From SZUA-545 sp050297855 (GTDB taxonomy: Bacteria > Campylobacterota > Campylobacteria > Campylobacterales > SZUA-545), in the NCBI GenBank assembly GCA_050297855.1, contig JBNKTC010000010.1, forward strand, positions 434,001 to 498,000: a stretch of DNA of 64,000 nucleotides. Reading direction: 5' to 3'. Numbering within the stretch: the first letter of the stretch is position 1; every line of letters starts with the position of its first letter. Position numbers and translations under genes: made by a program. The notes under the pieces were generated by a model. It did no database searches, was not told where the DNA came from, and saw nothing but the letters and a program-made list of their open reading frames with translations. Shown piece by piece: positions 51,134-59,371 of the stretch.

Positions 51134-52021
51134 ATGAACACCGTGGTCGCCGAAACGGTCTTCGAACGCATCGACCCGCTGCACCGTGATGATATCCTCA
51201 ATGCTCAGCACGCCTCGTTCTTTTTCGAAACCGACGACTACTGTCTGCTGATCGCTCGCTTCTTTACCCTGGGGGACGAGGAGCTCACCGGTGTTTCGAT
51301 TCCCTTCGTGATCTTCGACGACAATGTCTACCACTACGACCGCGAAGCGGAGCACTTCAACCAGCTCGAAGGCCGCCATGAAGGAATCCACAGGGTGATC
51401 GATCACCATCTCGCCCATGGCGAAAGTCTGATCGAGCGCTACATCGAGGAGATCGACCATCTCGAGGACTCGCTCTACAACCGCAGGATTTCGCCCATCT
51501 TCCTCGATATCTGGTTCGACCTCAAAAAGGATATGACCCGAATGGACCGGATCTTCGAGCGCTCTCAGGATACGATCCGGCGCTACGTCGCCTTCTACGC
51601 AACGGACGAAAGCTTCCCGAACGAGCCCTATGTCAACATTCTCGAGCACCTCGGCCGCTACCAGCGCATCGCCGACCTCAACACCTTGAAGCTCGATACC
51701 CTCTACAGCTACTACAACTCGCTGAAAAACGACAAGCTCAACAACAATATCTACACGCTTACGGTGCTCTCGGGCGTTTTTCTGCCCCTAAACCTGATCG
51801 TCGGATTTTTCGGGATGAACACCCAAAACCTCTTCTTCAGCGAAGACCCGACGGGAACCATGAAGGTGGTTTTCCTGCTGGTGCTGATGCTCGTGCTGCT
51901 GCTGGCACTCTTCCCCTTCATCCGTTTTGTCGAGCACCATCTGCTCAAGCGCCTTCTGGGGCGCTTCAATCTCTATAACAATCTGGTCGAAAGCCTGAAG
52001 AAGATCACCCTCTTCAAGTAG
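51134..52021 (+). CDS. corA: CorA-type magnesium/divalent-cation channel
   Basis: This 295-residue protein has an N-terminal cytosolic domain (about 1-205), a long stalk helix, and two C-terminal membrane helices. The pore signature GMN is at 227-229 (FFGMNTQN, a variant of YGMNF..MPE). A basic KRLLGRFNLYNNL tail follows the second helix. It should conduct Mg2+ or another divalent cation. The CNNM/DUF21 gene starts 26 bases later and is probably co-transcribed. Confidence 0.9.
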   Translation: MNTVVAETVFERIDPLHRDDILNAQHASFFFETDDYCLLIARFFTLGDEELTGVSIPFVIFDDNVYHYDREAEHFNQLEGRHEGIHRVIDHHLAHGESLIERYIEEIDHLEDSLYNRRISPIFLDIWFDLKKDMTRMDRIFERSQDTIRRYVAFYATDESFPNEPYVNILEHLGRYQRIADLNTLKLDTLYSYYNSLKNDKLNNNIYTLTVLSGVFLPLNLIVGFFGMNTQNLFFSEDPTGTMKVVFLLVLMLVLLLALFPFIRFVEHHLLKRLLGRFNLYNNLVESLKKITLFK

Positions 52022-52047
52022 ACCGGAACAAAGGAACCCAATCAATT

Positions 52048-53058
52048 ATGGATGATCTCTTTACCTGGATCGGCATCCTCTTCTGCATCTCCCAGTCGGC
52101 AATGTTCTCCGGACTCAACCTCGCCTTTTTCAGCATCAGCAAAATGCGCCTCAACATTGAGATCTCCCGAGGCAACGAGAGTGCGGAAAAAGTCCTGCAG
52201 ATGCGGGAGGACTCCAACTTTCTGCTGACGACGATCCTCTGGGGCAACGTCGGCATCAACGTTCTGCTGACCCTTCTGGCGGATTCGGTCATGGCGGGGG
52301 TGACCGCCTTTCTCTTCTCCACCTTCATCATCACCCTCTTCGGCGAGATCACGCCCCAGGCCTACTTCTCCCGCAACGCCCTTGCCATGGCGTCGGCGCT
52401 GAGCCCGATCCTCCGTTTTTACCAGCTGTTGCTCTACCCCCTCGCCAAGCCTTCGGCGATCCTGCTCGACCTCTGGCTGGGCAAAGAAGCGGTTCACTTC
52501 TTCGGGGAGCGCGATATTGAAGAGATGCTGCGGCTGCACATGCATGACGAATCGACGGAGATCACCCGTACCGAGGGCAAAGGGGCGCTGAACTTTCTGG
52601 AGATGGACGACCTGACCGTTGCGCAGGAGGGAGAGCCCATCGACCCGCTAAGTATCATTCCCCTGGTCTTCGAAGGGACCCGGCCCCTCTTTCCGCCCAT
52701 CACACCGTCGGTCGATGACCCGTTCCTGCGCGAAGTGCACCGCTCCAAACGCCCCTGGATCATCCTCACCGACAGTCAGGGCCTTCCCCGAATGGTGATG
52801 GATGCCGATGAATTTATCATCGCAGCCCTCCTGGAGCCCGATACCTTCGACCCCTACCACCACTGTCACCGCCCGATGATTGTCTCCAGTCTCGACGCCA
52901 CCCTGGGGGACATCCTCCCCGGTCTGCAGGTACACCCCGAGCATGTCGAGGACGACGTCATCGACAAAGATATCATCCTCGTCTGGGGGGACGAACGCCG
53001 GATCATCACCGGGGCGGACATTCTGGGGCGGCTGATGCGGGGGATCGTCTCGAAATAG
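52048..53058 (+). CDS. CNNM/CorC-family DUF21 membrane protein
   Basis: The 336-residue protein has an N-terminal DUF21 membrane domain (about 1-165, with SGLNLAFFSISKMRL and FGEITPQAYFSR) followed by a degenerate CBS-pair region (about 190-325). The DUF21 family includes CNNM and CorC/YfjD proteins linked to Mg2+ or cobalt efflux. The usual C-terminal CorC_HlyC domain is missing. It follows corA by 26 bases and is convergent with glsA. Confidence 0.88.
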   Translation: MDDLFTWIGILFCISQSAMFSGLNLAFFSISKMRLNIEISRGNESAEKVLQMREDSNFLLTTILWGNVGINVLLTLLADSVMAGVTAFLFSTFIITLFGEITPQAYFSRNALAMASALSPILRFYQLLLYPLAKPSAILLDLWLGKEAVHFFGERDIEEMLRLHMHDESTEITRTEGKGALNFLEMDDLTVAQEGEPIDPLSIIPLVFEGTRPLFPPITPSVDDPFLREVHRSKRPWIILTDSQGLPRMVMDADEFIIAALLEPDTFDPYHHCHRPMIVSSLDATLGDILPGLQVHPEHVEDDVIDKDIILVWGDERRIITGADILGRLMRGIVSK

Positions 53059-53073
53059 AACCGTTCAAACGCC

Positions 53074-53997
53074 CTAGAAGATCGAGAGGCCGGTCTTGGT
53101 GGTGAAGAGCTCCAGCGCTCTGGTCCCGGCGAGGGAGTTGCCCTGGGCGTTGAGGCCCGGCGACCAGACGGCGATGCCAAACTGTTTGGGGATCACCGCG
53201 ACGATCCCTCCGCCCACGCCGCTCTTGCCCGGCATCCCGACCCGAAAAGCGAAATCCCCCGACGCGTCGTAGTGCCCGCAGGTCAACATGACGGCGTTGA
53301 TCCGTTTGGCCTGCTGGGGCGAGATGTAGACCCGCCCGTTGACCGGGTCCTCCCCGTGGTTGGCGAGATAGAGCATCGCCCGGGAGAGCATCTGTGTATT
53401 CATCCCCACCGCACAGTGGCGGAAATAGGTTTCCACCACTTCGATCACGTCGTTGTCGAGGTTGCCGAAGCTCTTCATCAGGTTGGCCAGGGCGCGGTTG
53501 CGGAACCCGTGCTCCATCTCCGATGCCGCGACCACGCGGCTATAGTCTACCGAGGGTTCATCGGCGATATCTCGGATAAAAGCCAGAATCGCCTCGGAGG
53601 CCGCGCCGGGACTTCCGTAGTGGCTGATCAAGGCGTCGGTCACGTTGATGGCCCCGGCGTTGATGAAGGGGTTGCGGGGGATGCCATGCTCGTACTCGAG
53701 CTGCACCAGGGAGTTGAAGGGGTTGCCCGAAGGTTCCCTGCCGATCCGGCCGTACAGCTCCGTGCCGTAGAACTGCAGGGCCTGGGTGAAAGTAAAGACC
53801 TTGGAGATGCTCTGGATCGAAAAGAGGGTCGAAACATCGCCGACACCGTAGCTGGCACCGTCAAAGCAGGTGACGGACATGGCGAAATGGTTCGGGTCCA
53901 CCGCCGCCAGCGCCGGAATGTAGTCGGCCACTTTTCCCTCGATCCGGCACCCCTGAATTTCCTCGTAGATCTCTTCCAGAATCGCTCCGTAATCCAT
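53074..53997 (-). CDS. glsA: glutaminase
   Basis: The protein has 307 residues from the ATG at 53997, preceded by AAAGGAG. The beta-lactamase-like catalytic Ser-x-x-Lys is at 63-66 in FSIQSISKVF, with further family blocks GREPSGNPFNS, NPFINAGAI and PGKSGVGGGI. It hydrolyses glutamine to glutamate and ammonia in the cytoplasm. It is full length compared with E. coli YneH/YbaS (308-310). It is divergent from the MscS-like gene. Confidence 0.95.
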   Translation of the reverse strand: MDYGAILEEIYEEIQGCRIEGKVADYIPALAAVDPNHFAMSVTCFDGASYGVGDVSTLFSIQSISKVFTFTQALQFYGTELYGRIGREPSGNPFNSLVQLEYEHGIPRNPFINAGAINVTDALISHYGSPGAASEAILAFIRDIADEPSVDYSRVVAASEMEHGFRNRALANLMKSFGNLDNDVIEVVETYFRHCAVGMNTQMLSRAMLYLANHGEDPVNGRVYISPQQAKRINAVMLTCGHYDASGDFAFRVGMPGKSGVGGGIVAVIPKQFGIAVWSPGLNAQGNSLAGTRALELFTTKTGLSIF

Positions 53998-54044
53998 ACC
54001 CGCTCCTTTGTGCAACATCTTAGCGAAAAAGCGGTGGGATCGAG

Positions 54045-54050
54045 TATAAT
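54045..54050 (+). promoter_or_regulatory. TATAAT -10 box for the MscS-like gene
   Basis: GAGTATAATGA lies 29 bases before the ATG at 54080, with AAAGGAG between. Confidence 0.5.
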
Positions 54051-54079
54051 GACATCAACCAACCGACCAAAGGAGTCCC

Positions 54080-54583
54080 ATGGGAACCTCCCTTTTCTGG
54101 AGCCTCGTCGCCGTCGCCGCGGGCTATTTTTCCGAACGGGTCTTTACCCGGCTGCTGCAGCGCATCGCCGCCCGCAAAGGGGTGGATGAGAAGCGGGTCT
54201 TTTACATCAGCCGGGTCTTCACGATCCTCTTCGTGACCGCCGTCACCATCGCCCTGCTCTTTATCTGGAGCGTCGATATCAAAAGTATCTCCCTGATCGC
54301 TTCATCGGCCTTCGCGGTCATCGGCGTCGCCCTCTTCGCCCAGTGGTCGATCCTGAGCAACGTCACCGCCAGCATCATCATCTTCTTCAACTTCCCCGCA
54401 CGGGTCGGAGACCGGGTCCGCATTATCGACGGCGAAAACAGCATCGAAGGAACCATCCGCGAGATCACCCTCTTCCAGGTGGAGCTGCTCGACGGCGACG
54501 GCAATACCGTCTTCTATCCCAACAGTCTGCTGCTGCAAAGGCCGGTACTAAAACTTAAATCAGCGGAATCGATCGCGGAATAA
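54080..54583 (+). CDS. short MscS-family mechanosensitive channel
   Basis: The 167-residue protein has membrane helices at about 5-20, 42-65 and 70-95. The third carries the small-residue-rich pore pattern (SAFAVIGVALFAQWSILSNVTASIIIFF). A beta domain with GDRVRI and ITLFQVELLDGDGNTVFYPNS is the MscS middle domain. The C-terminal alpha/beta cage part of classical MscS (286 residues) is absent, so this is one of the short variants. It may be a pressure-release channel or a non-gating relative. Confidence 0.85.
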   Translation: MGTSLFWSLVAVAAGYFSERVFTRLLQRIAARKGVDEKRVFYISRVFTILFVTAVTIALLFIWSVDIKSISLIASSAFAVIGVALFAQWSILSNVTASIIIFFNFPARVGDRVRIIDGENSIEGTIREITLFQVELLDGDGNTVFYPNSLLLQRPVLKLKSAESIAE

Positions 54584-54588
54584 CCCAT

Positions 54589-54604
54589 CCGCCGCATTCG
54601 GCGG
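54589..54604. terminator. 6-bp GC hairpin after the MscS-like gene
   Basis: CCGCCG and CGGCGG enclose CATT, 5 bases after the stop. No T-run follows. Confidence 0.4.
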
Positions 54605-54651
54605 CATTGGCACGGATAGAGATGATTTTGGGGATTCTTGTAGGTAGAGCG

Positions 54652-54858
54652 TTATTTCTGCGCTTCGACAAGACACTTGTCGTAGGCTTCGTCGCAGGCC
54701 GTGTAACAGGTTTCGGAACCATCGGCGTTCTGGTCACATTTTTCCAGACATTTATCGTAGGTCTGATCACATTGGGTAGTCGCGTCACTCTCTTCTTCGG
54801 CCCAGAGGGAACCGGCGAAAAGCAGCGTAGCGGCCATAAGAACAGGGATCAATCGCAT
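54652..54858 (-). CDS. secreted cysteine-patterned peptide
   Basis: This protein has 68 residues from the ATG at 54858. A signal peptide (to about residue 20, ending LWA) is followed by an acidic mature peptide with six cysteines spaced C-x6-C-x3-C-x9-C-x3-C-x6-C, a mirror-symmetric pattern. This suggests a disulfide-pinned helical hairpin like CHCH proteins. The two arms repeat (CDQTYDKCLEKC and CYTACDEAYDKC). It may bind a metal or another periplasmic protein; no family is recognised. The start was chosen for the signal peptide; GGAG lies 11 bases upstream. Confidence 0.55.
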   Translation of the reverse strand: MRLIPVLMAATLLFAGSLWAEEESDATTQCDQTYDKCLEKCDQNADGSETCYTACDEAYDKCLVEAQK

Positions 54859-54995
54859 CGCACTTATACTCCGTGGGAGATCAACCGGCCAGGGCCGATT
54901 AATCATGCAATAAGATTGTTTCGTTAGGATGCGAATTACAGTTTACCACTGTACTTTTTTCCTGAACAAAACGACATTCGCGTGGCGTCTCAGGC

Positions 54996-55032
54996 GTACA
55001 TCGGTGCGAACCGCCAAGCAGCACCGGTGTAC
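54996..55032. repeat. 12-bp near-perfect hairpin in the 340-base gap before the oxygenase gene
   Basis: GTACATCGGTGC and GCACCGGTGTAC pair with one G-T mismatch around a 13-base loop. The remainder of 54859-55198 is AT-rich (for example AAAAAAAATATTTG near 55070) and holds no gene. Confidence 0.45.
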
Positions 55033-55198
55033 AAGACTTCGTTGTTTCTATCCGCACAGGAATTATACTCCCAAAAAAAATATTTGCAGCTAAATTTTTC
55101 CTTAACGAAAATGCCCCCGCAGCACGGGCCTTGGAAGAGATATAGAAGCGGCGGATCCATCCGATTTCGGGAGTGCCATTTTATCCTTCGGAGTCCCT

Positions 55199-55918
55199 TT
55201 GCAACAGATCAGCAACCACATTTTCTGCGACGATTTCATCGCGGATCTGAAACTCGAAACGCGCCTGATGCCCAACCCCTACCACGACCTCCCCTATCTC
55301 GTGATCGACGACTTTATCACGCCGGCGCTTTGCGAAGCGATCGTCAAGAGTGTACGCAGCGACGACGATGCCGAACCGGCGCAACTCAAAGGGACCCTGC
55401 AGGGGGTCGTCATTCCCGAAAAGGACACCGCGATCCGCAAAACCGCGGTACACGCCCTTCCCGACCTCTTTATGGAAACCTATATGGAGTGTTTCATGGC
55501 CCACCAGCGGCAGATCGAAACCTTTTTCAACGTCGCCCTGACCACGGCGACCACCGTTCAGGCACTCGCCTACGAAACCGGAGATCACTACATCAAGCAT
55601 TCCGACGACTCCAGCGAACTGGTCGACGACACCGGCGCGACCGTAGGCTATGTGCAGGTGGCGCCCCTGCGCAAGATCACCACAGTCCTCTTCGCCACTT
55701 CCTGCAGCGACGCGGGCAATCCGCAACAGACCTTTTCCGGTGGAGAGCTCTGCTTCAACTACCTCTGCGACGCCGCAGGCAATATGGTGACCCTGCGCCC
55801 CAAAGCCGGCAGTATGGTCATCTTTCCCAGTAACCCGATCTACGCCCACGAAGTGCGTCCCGTCACCCGGGGCTACCGTCTCAGCCTGGTACAGTGGCAC
55901 AATGCGATTATCGAGTAA
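55199..55918 (+). CDS. 2-oxoglutarate/Fe(II)-dependent oxygenase (prolyl-hydroxylase-like)
   Basis: The 239-residue protein starts at TTG after TCGGAG. The double-stranded beta-helix iron site is visible: HSDD (His and Asp ligands) at about 134-137, and the distal His in AHEVRP near 222 with Arg in TRGYRLSLVQW for 2-oxoglutarate. It should hydroxylate a protein or small molecule using O2. The N-terminal part resembles PiuC/PKHD-type enzymes less closely. It is a single-gene unit. Confidence 0.8.
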   Translation: MQQISNHIFCDDFIADLKLETRLMPNPYHDLPYLVIDDFITPALCEAIVKSVRSDDDAEPAQLKGTLQGVVIPEKDTAIRKTAVHALPDLFMETYMECFMAHQRQIETFFNVALTTATTVQALAYETGDHYIKHSDDSSELVDDTGATVGYVQVAPLRKITTVLFATSCSDAGNPQQTFSGGELCFNYLCDAAGNMVTLRPKAGSMVIFPSNPIYAHEVRPVTRGYRLSLVQWHNAIIE

Positions 55919-55959
55919 CGTGATTCACGAATGTCAATGCAAATTGGCGAAAAATGGAG

Positions 55960-56142
55960 TATAATTTCCCTACCCACTCAATGCGGCGACAGTGCCGCTG
56001 AGTCAATGTTCGGACGCCTCCTGGCGTTGGTATTGTATTGGCTGTGTTTGAGGATGAAACGTCCCGCTCGGGGCGACGGCGAAACGCCGCCTCAAACGTC
56101 CCTCCTTTTGGATTGATTTTTTTTACTCTTACCGAGGATCCG
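55960..56142 (+). ncRNA. structured leader or small RNA upstream of the 79-codon gene
   Basis: TATAAT (55960-55965) starts a leader of about 170 bases with several good stems. One is 55976-56003 (ACTCA/TGAGT plus GCGGC/GCCGC), another 56014-56027 (ACGCC/GGCGT). A third, GTTTGAGG/CCTCAAAC at 56046-56097, encloses CGGCG-AAA-CGCCG (56077-56089). Eight T's follow at 56117-56124, then GAGGA and the ATG at 56143. It could be a riboswitch-like leader or a free RNA ended by the T-run. It does not match a family I know. Confidence 0.45.
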
Positions 56143-56382
56143 ATGAAAATTTCCGACATTCGATTGGAATTGGAACTGGGCGGCGTTGATGAGGCGGATA
56201 TCGCCGAAATTATTGCACTATGCGAAAGCAAGGGAATGCATCTCGAAGCGATCGATGACGAGCTCCTGAAACGGGGCTACGACAAGGTCTTCGACGTTGA
56301 TTACGAGAACTACGACGATTGGGATGACGATGAGTTCGCCTCCGTCGAACCCTTTCCGCACAAACCCAACTACAGGGACTGA
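56143..56382 (+). CDS. small acidic protein, unknown function
   Basis: The 79-residue protein has a helical N-terminal half (ELGGVDEADIAEIIALCESKG) and a very acidic second half (DVDYENYDDWDDDEFASVEPF). No known domain is seen; it could be a DNA-mimic-like or adaptor protein. GAGGA stands 4 bases before the ATG. It follows the structured leader and precedes a SnoaL-like gene by 5 bases. Confidence 0.6.
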   Translation: MKISDIRLELELGGVDEADIAEIIALCESKGMHLEAIDDELLKRGYDKVFDVDYENYDDWDDDEFASVEPFPHKPNYRD

Positions 56383-56387
56383 ACGCG

Positions 56388-56789
56388 ATGGAAAACAGAG
56401 AACTGGTCCACGCCTACTACGAAATGTGGAACGACAAGGACTTTTCCAAAGCCGACAAGCTGCTCGACCCCGATATCCGCTTCCGCGGGTCACTGGACAT
56501 CACGGCCAATGGCATCGAGGGGTTTAAAGAGTACGCCGAACTGCTGTTTCGCGCCTTCCCCAACCTCTACCACGCGGTGGAGATGCTGGTGTGCGAAGGG
56601 GAGTCGGCGGCGGCCTACGTCACCTACACAGGGACCCATCTGGGCCCGCTGTTCGAGTATGAAGCCTCCGGCAACCGCATCTGCTACTCCGGGGCCTCTT
56701 TTTTCCGTTTCAGAAACGGCAAGATCGCCGGCATCAACGTGCTCGGCGATCTCAACGCCCTGCACAAACAGCTCGGCGGCCAGCTCTAG
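56388..56789 (+). CDS. SnoaL-like/ester-cyclase fold protein
   Basis: This 133-residue single-domain protein of the NTF2/SnoaL superfamily shows VHAYYEMWNDKDFSKADKLLDPDIRFRG at the start, FPNLYHAVEMLVCEGESAAAYVTYTGTH in the middle and IAGINVLGDLNALHKQLG at the end. The group includes polyketide cyclases and many small-molecule-binding proteins. Substrate and activity are unknown. It probably shares a transcript with the small acidic protein. Confidence 0.82.
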   Translation: MENRELVHAYYEMWNDKDFSKADKLLDPDIRFRGSLDITANGIEGFKEYAELLFRAFPNLYHAVEMLVCEGESAAAYVTYTGTHLGPLFEYEASGNRICYSGASFFRFRNGKIAGINVLGDLNALHKQLGGQL

Positions 56790-56998
56790 ACGCCGCTGGA
56801 TACGGTGAGGATCAAAATCGCCTCCCCCTCCAGCCGCGCTTCGGGCAGACCGTACACAGTCTCCAGACCCCGGCGCTGGCCGGGTGTCAGAACTTCCAAA
56901 ACGACCCGATAATCCACATAGGCATCTTCCTGGGTCACATGCATTCCGTAGACTTTAACATGATCCTCCGACGGAGGGGTGGTAATGAGATGATACAT
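56786..56998 (-). CDS. small conserved-looking protein, unknown function
   Basis: The protein has 70 residues from the ATG at 56998, preceded by GGGAG. An alternative ATG at 57025 would add 9 residues but lacks a binding site. The sequence is soluble with VHVTQ-like beta strands and EVLTPGQRRGLETVYG, and no motif is recognised. It lies 53 bases downstream of the GDPD gene and may be co-transcribed. It overlaps the SnoaL-like stop by 4 bases. Confidence 0.55.
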   Translation of the reverse strand: MYHLITTPPSEDHVKVYGMHVTQEDAYVDYRVVLEVLTPGQRRGLETVYGLPEARLEGEAILILTVSSGV

Positions 56999-57051
56999 GG
57001 GGACTCCCGGTTTGGAATACGCCATGGTAAAGCGGCAGGATTTCAGCGACG

Positions 57052-57867
57052 CTACGAATCGGTCTCCGGATGGTCGGTGAAAACGGCGTTGACCCCCCAC
57101 TCGAAAAGCTGCTTTCTGCGGTCGGGATCGTTGACCGTATAGACCCCGACGAACACGCCCGCCTCCCGCAGTGCGCGGACCATGGATTCTGTGACGGAGG
57201 CATCGTCGCAATGGCAGCCCTCGACCCCCAGACCTTTCACACGGGCGACGGGATCACCGGACTGCGGGCCCTCTACCAGCATCGAAACGGGGATCTCCGG
57301 GGCCGCCGCTTTCAGCAGGGGCAGATAGGGGTGGTAAAACGAGGAGAAGAGGACCCGCCCGGCGCACCCCGCTTCCCGTACAGCATTGACGATAGCCGTA
57401 ACGACCGCCGCGTCGTCGCGAAGAGAATGAACGTCTTTGAGCTCAATGTTGACACAGAGCTCCAGCGCCGAGATCAGGTGCAGTGCCTCGCGCAGCGTCG
57501 GGATACTCTGCGGGGCCGGGGGATCGACCGCGTCGCTGCCTGCGGCGATAGAGCCGAATGGGTCGCTGCGGTAGAACCAGTCGGCGGCGTTGAGGCTCTG
57601 CAGTTCGGCGAGGCTAAAGGCGGCGACCGGCCAGGGGCGACGGTTGGCGAAGCAGTGCATATCGGCGACGTCTGTCGTACGCGCCAGGGTGTCGTCGTGG
57701 ATCACCACCGCCACTCCGTCGCGGCTGAACTGAACGTCGAGTTCGACGAAATCGCACCGCCCTGCACTCTTGCGAAACGCCAGCAGGGTGTTTTCGGGGG
57801 CGACGGCACGGTTGCCGCGGTGGGCGGCAATCAGGCCGCTGCGCTGCATCAGGTCGGTGAAAGTCAT
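57052..57867 (-). CDS. glycerophosphodiester phosphodiesterase (GDPD)
   Basis: The protein has 271 residues from the ATG at 57867. The GDPD barrel starts with AHRGNRAVAPENT (catalytic His and Glu), FVELDVQFSRDGVAVVIHDDTLARTT (metal ligands ELD and second His) and later NIELKD. It hydrolyses glycerophosphodiesters, made during phospholipid turnover, to glycerol-3-phosphate and an alcohol. There is no signal peptide, so it is a cytoplasmic UgpQ-type. A TACAAT box ends 5 bases before the ATG. Confidence 0.93.
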   Translation of the reverse strand: MTFTDLMQRSGLIAAHRGNRAVAPENTLLAFRKSAGRCDFVELDVQFSRDGVAVVIHDDTLARTTDVADMHCFANRRPWPVAAFSLAELQSLNAADWFYRSDPFGSIAAGSDAVDPPAPQSIPTLREALHLISALELCVNIELKDVHSLRDDAAVVTAIVNAVREAGCAGRVLFSSFYHPYLPLLKAAAPEIPVSMLVEGPQSGDPVARVKGLGVEGCHCDDASVTESMVRALREAGVFVGVYTVNDPDRRKQLFEWGVNAVFTDHPETDS

Positions 57868-57872
57868 ACTCC

Positions 57873-57878
57873 ATTGTA
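57873..57878 (-). promoter_or_regulatory. TACAAT -10 box close to the GDPD start
   Basis: On the minus strand the box ends 5 bases before the ATG at 57867, near the 6-base spacing of the other leaderless candidates; here GGAG fills the gap. Confidence 0.4.
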
Positions 57879-57918
57879 GCACAGCGCCCCCTGTTACGCC
57901 CCTTTAAAAAATTATGAG

Positions 57919-57924
57919 TATAAT
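57919..57924 (+). promoter_or_regulatory. TATAAT -10 box for the mlaA-mlaC-RND operon
   Basis: GAGTATAATCA lies 56 bases before the mlaA GTG at 57981; AAGGAG at 57970-57975 is the ribosome binding site. Confidence 0.5.
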
Positions 57925-57980
57925 CATGTCAAATTATGGGCGATGCCGCCTCGACGCGGCCCCATCCGGAAGGAGCGGTA

Positions 57981-58754
57981 GTGCGTTTTGGTCTGATCCT
58001 GATCTGTTTCGCCACATTGATGCTGCACGGCGCAGCGGCCGAAGAGGCGGCCTTTGCGCCCGATGCCTTCGAGGCCTTTGACGGCTTCGAAGAGGAGTTC
58101 TCCGCACCGGCCGAGGAGGAGGCGGTCGCGGATGATTTCGACCCCCTCAGCGGCTATAACCGGGTTATGACCAGATTCAACGACTTCGTCTACATCAACG
58201 CCCTCTTCCCCGTCGCCCGCGGCTACGAAGCGGTCGTTCCCAGCCCGGGACGCCTTGCGGTCTCCCGCGTCTTCAAGAACATCAAGGCCCCGGTCCGCAT
58301 CGTCAACAACCTGCTTCAGTTCAAGGTCTCCCACGCCGCCGAGGAGACGACCCGCTTCCTTATCAACTCCACCGTCGGCATCCTGGGGATCTTCGATCCC
58401 GCTGCCGACTGGTTCGGCCTCGACGCCCATCCCGAGGATTTCGGTCAGACCCTGGGCTACTACGGCGTCGGACCGGGTTTTCATCTGGTCCTTCCCGTAC
58501 TGGGGCCATCGAACCTTCGCGACACCGTCAGCCTCTGGCCCGACTGGTATCTCGACCCCACGGTCTACACCGGAGATCATCGAAGACTTGCACAAACCTA
58601 TGTCGAGGGGTTGGCATCCCAGAGTTTCTATCTTGTTAACGAAAGCTCATTAAACTACAAACTGTACGAAAGTATGCGCAAGGATGCGGTGGACCTCTAC
58701 CCCTTCCTAAAAAATATCTATGAACAATCCAGAATAAAGGCGATTGAAGAATGA
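57981..58754 (+). CDS. mlaA: MlaA/VacJ-family outer-membrane lipid-transport protein
   Basis: The protein has 257 residues from GTG 57981, 5 bases after AAGGAG. A signal peptide (about 1-20, ending HGAAA) lacks the lipobox cysteine usual in MlaA, so it is not a lipoprotein. An acidic insert, residues 30-40 FEAFDGFEEEF, follows, then the conserved MlaA core: DPLSGYNRVM, FLINSTVGILGIFDPA, EDFGQTLGYYGVG and LPVLGPSNLRDT. MlaA forms a ring that strips misplaced phospholipid from the outer leaflet. The gene overlaps mlaC by 4 bases. Confidence 0.93.
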   Translation: MRFGLILICFATLMLHGAAAEEAAFAPDAFEAFDGFEEEFSAPAEEEAVADDFDPLSGYNRVMTRFNDFVYINALFPVARGYEAVVPSPGRLAVSRVFKNIKAPVRIVNNLLQFKVSHAAEETTRFLINSTVGILGIFDPAADWFGLDAHPEDFGQTLGYYGVGPGFHLVLPVLGPSNLRDTVSLWPDWYLDPTVYTGDHRRLAQTYVEGLASQSFYLVNESSLNYKLYESMRKDAVDLYPFLKNIYEQSRIKAIEE

Positions 58755-59368
58755 CACGACGCAATATTTTTACCTCATTGATTTTGATGGCGGGATTGAT
58801 TTTCCCCGCGCTGGCTTCCGCCGAGGATGTCAAGGAGACCAAATACCTCCACGACCTCGTCGAGACGAAAGTCACCTACATCACCGACGTCCTTAACGAT
58901 GCCAACTACACCAAGCCTCAGAAAACCGAAAAAATCCTCGCCGTCGCCGAGGAGATGATCGACTTCGACATCATGGCGATGCTGAGTCTGGGCAAGCAGG
59001 CGTGGGGCCAGATGACCTCCGCCCAACGCGGCGAGTTCGTTCCCCTTTACGCCGAACACATCAAGAACTCCTACATCGAAAAACTCTTCCTCTACAACGG
59101 CCAGCAGGTCCGCATCGACCCGGCGCTTCAAACGAAGTCGACCCGGATCGAAGTCCCCTCGTTCATTATCGGCGACGACGCCACCACTGAAGTCCTTTAC
59201 AAGTTTTACCGCAACAAGCAGGGCAAATGGGCCATCTACGATATCGAACTCGCCGGGGTCAGCATCGTCAAGGCTAACCAGGCGCAGTTCGCCGAGTTCC
59301 TCAAGAACAAAACCGTCGACGACCTGCTTGCCAAATTCCGCGAAAGCGGCGCACCCCAAGCCCAGTAG
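58751..59368 (+). CDS. mlaC: MlaC/Ttg2D-family periplasmic phospholipid-binding protein
   Basis: The 205-residue protein has a signal peptide (to about residue 24, ending ASA) and the MlaC domain: FDIMAMLSLGKQAWGQMTSAQRGEFVPLY near the middle and GKWAIYDIELAGVSIVKANQAQFAEFLKN at the end. It carries phospholipid between the outer and inner membranes. It overlaps mlaA (ATGA) and is 3 bases before the RND gene, so all three are one unit. Confidence 0.93.
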   Translation: MTRRNIFTSLILMAGLIFPALASAEDVKETKYLHDLVETKVTYITDVLNDANYTKPQKTEKILAVAEEMIDFDIMAMLSLGKQAWGQMTSAQRGEFVPLYAEHIKNSYIEKLFLYNGQQVRIDPALQTKSTRIEVPSFIIGDDATTEVLYKFYRNKQGKWAIYDIELAGVSIVKANQAQFAEFLKNKTVDDLLAKFRESGAPQAQ

Positions 59369-59371
59369 CCG

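Noticed and set aside
54859..55198. tRNA, rRNA or known riboswitch in the largest gaps
   Set aside because: No cloverleaf, CCA end or conserved riboswitch core could be traced in this gap or in 6588-6955, 40080-40379 or 1659-1926.
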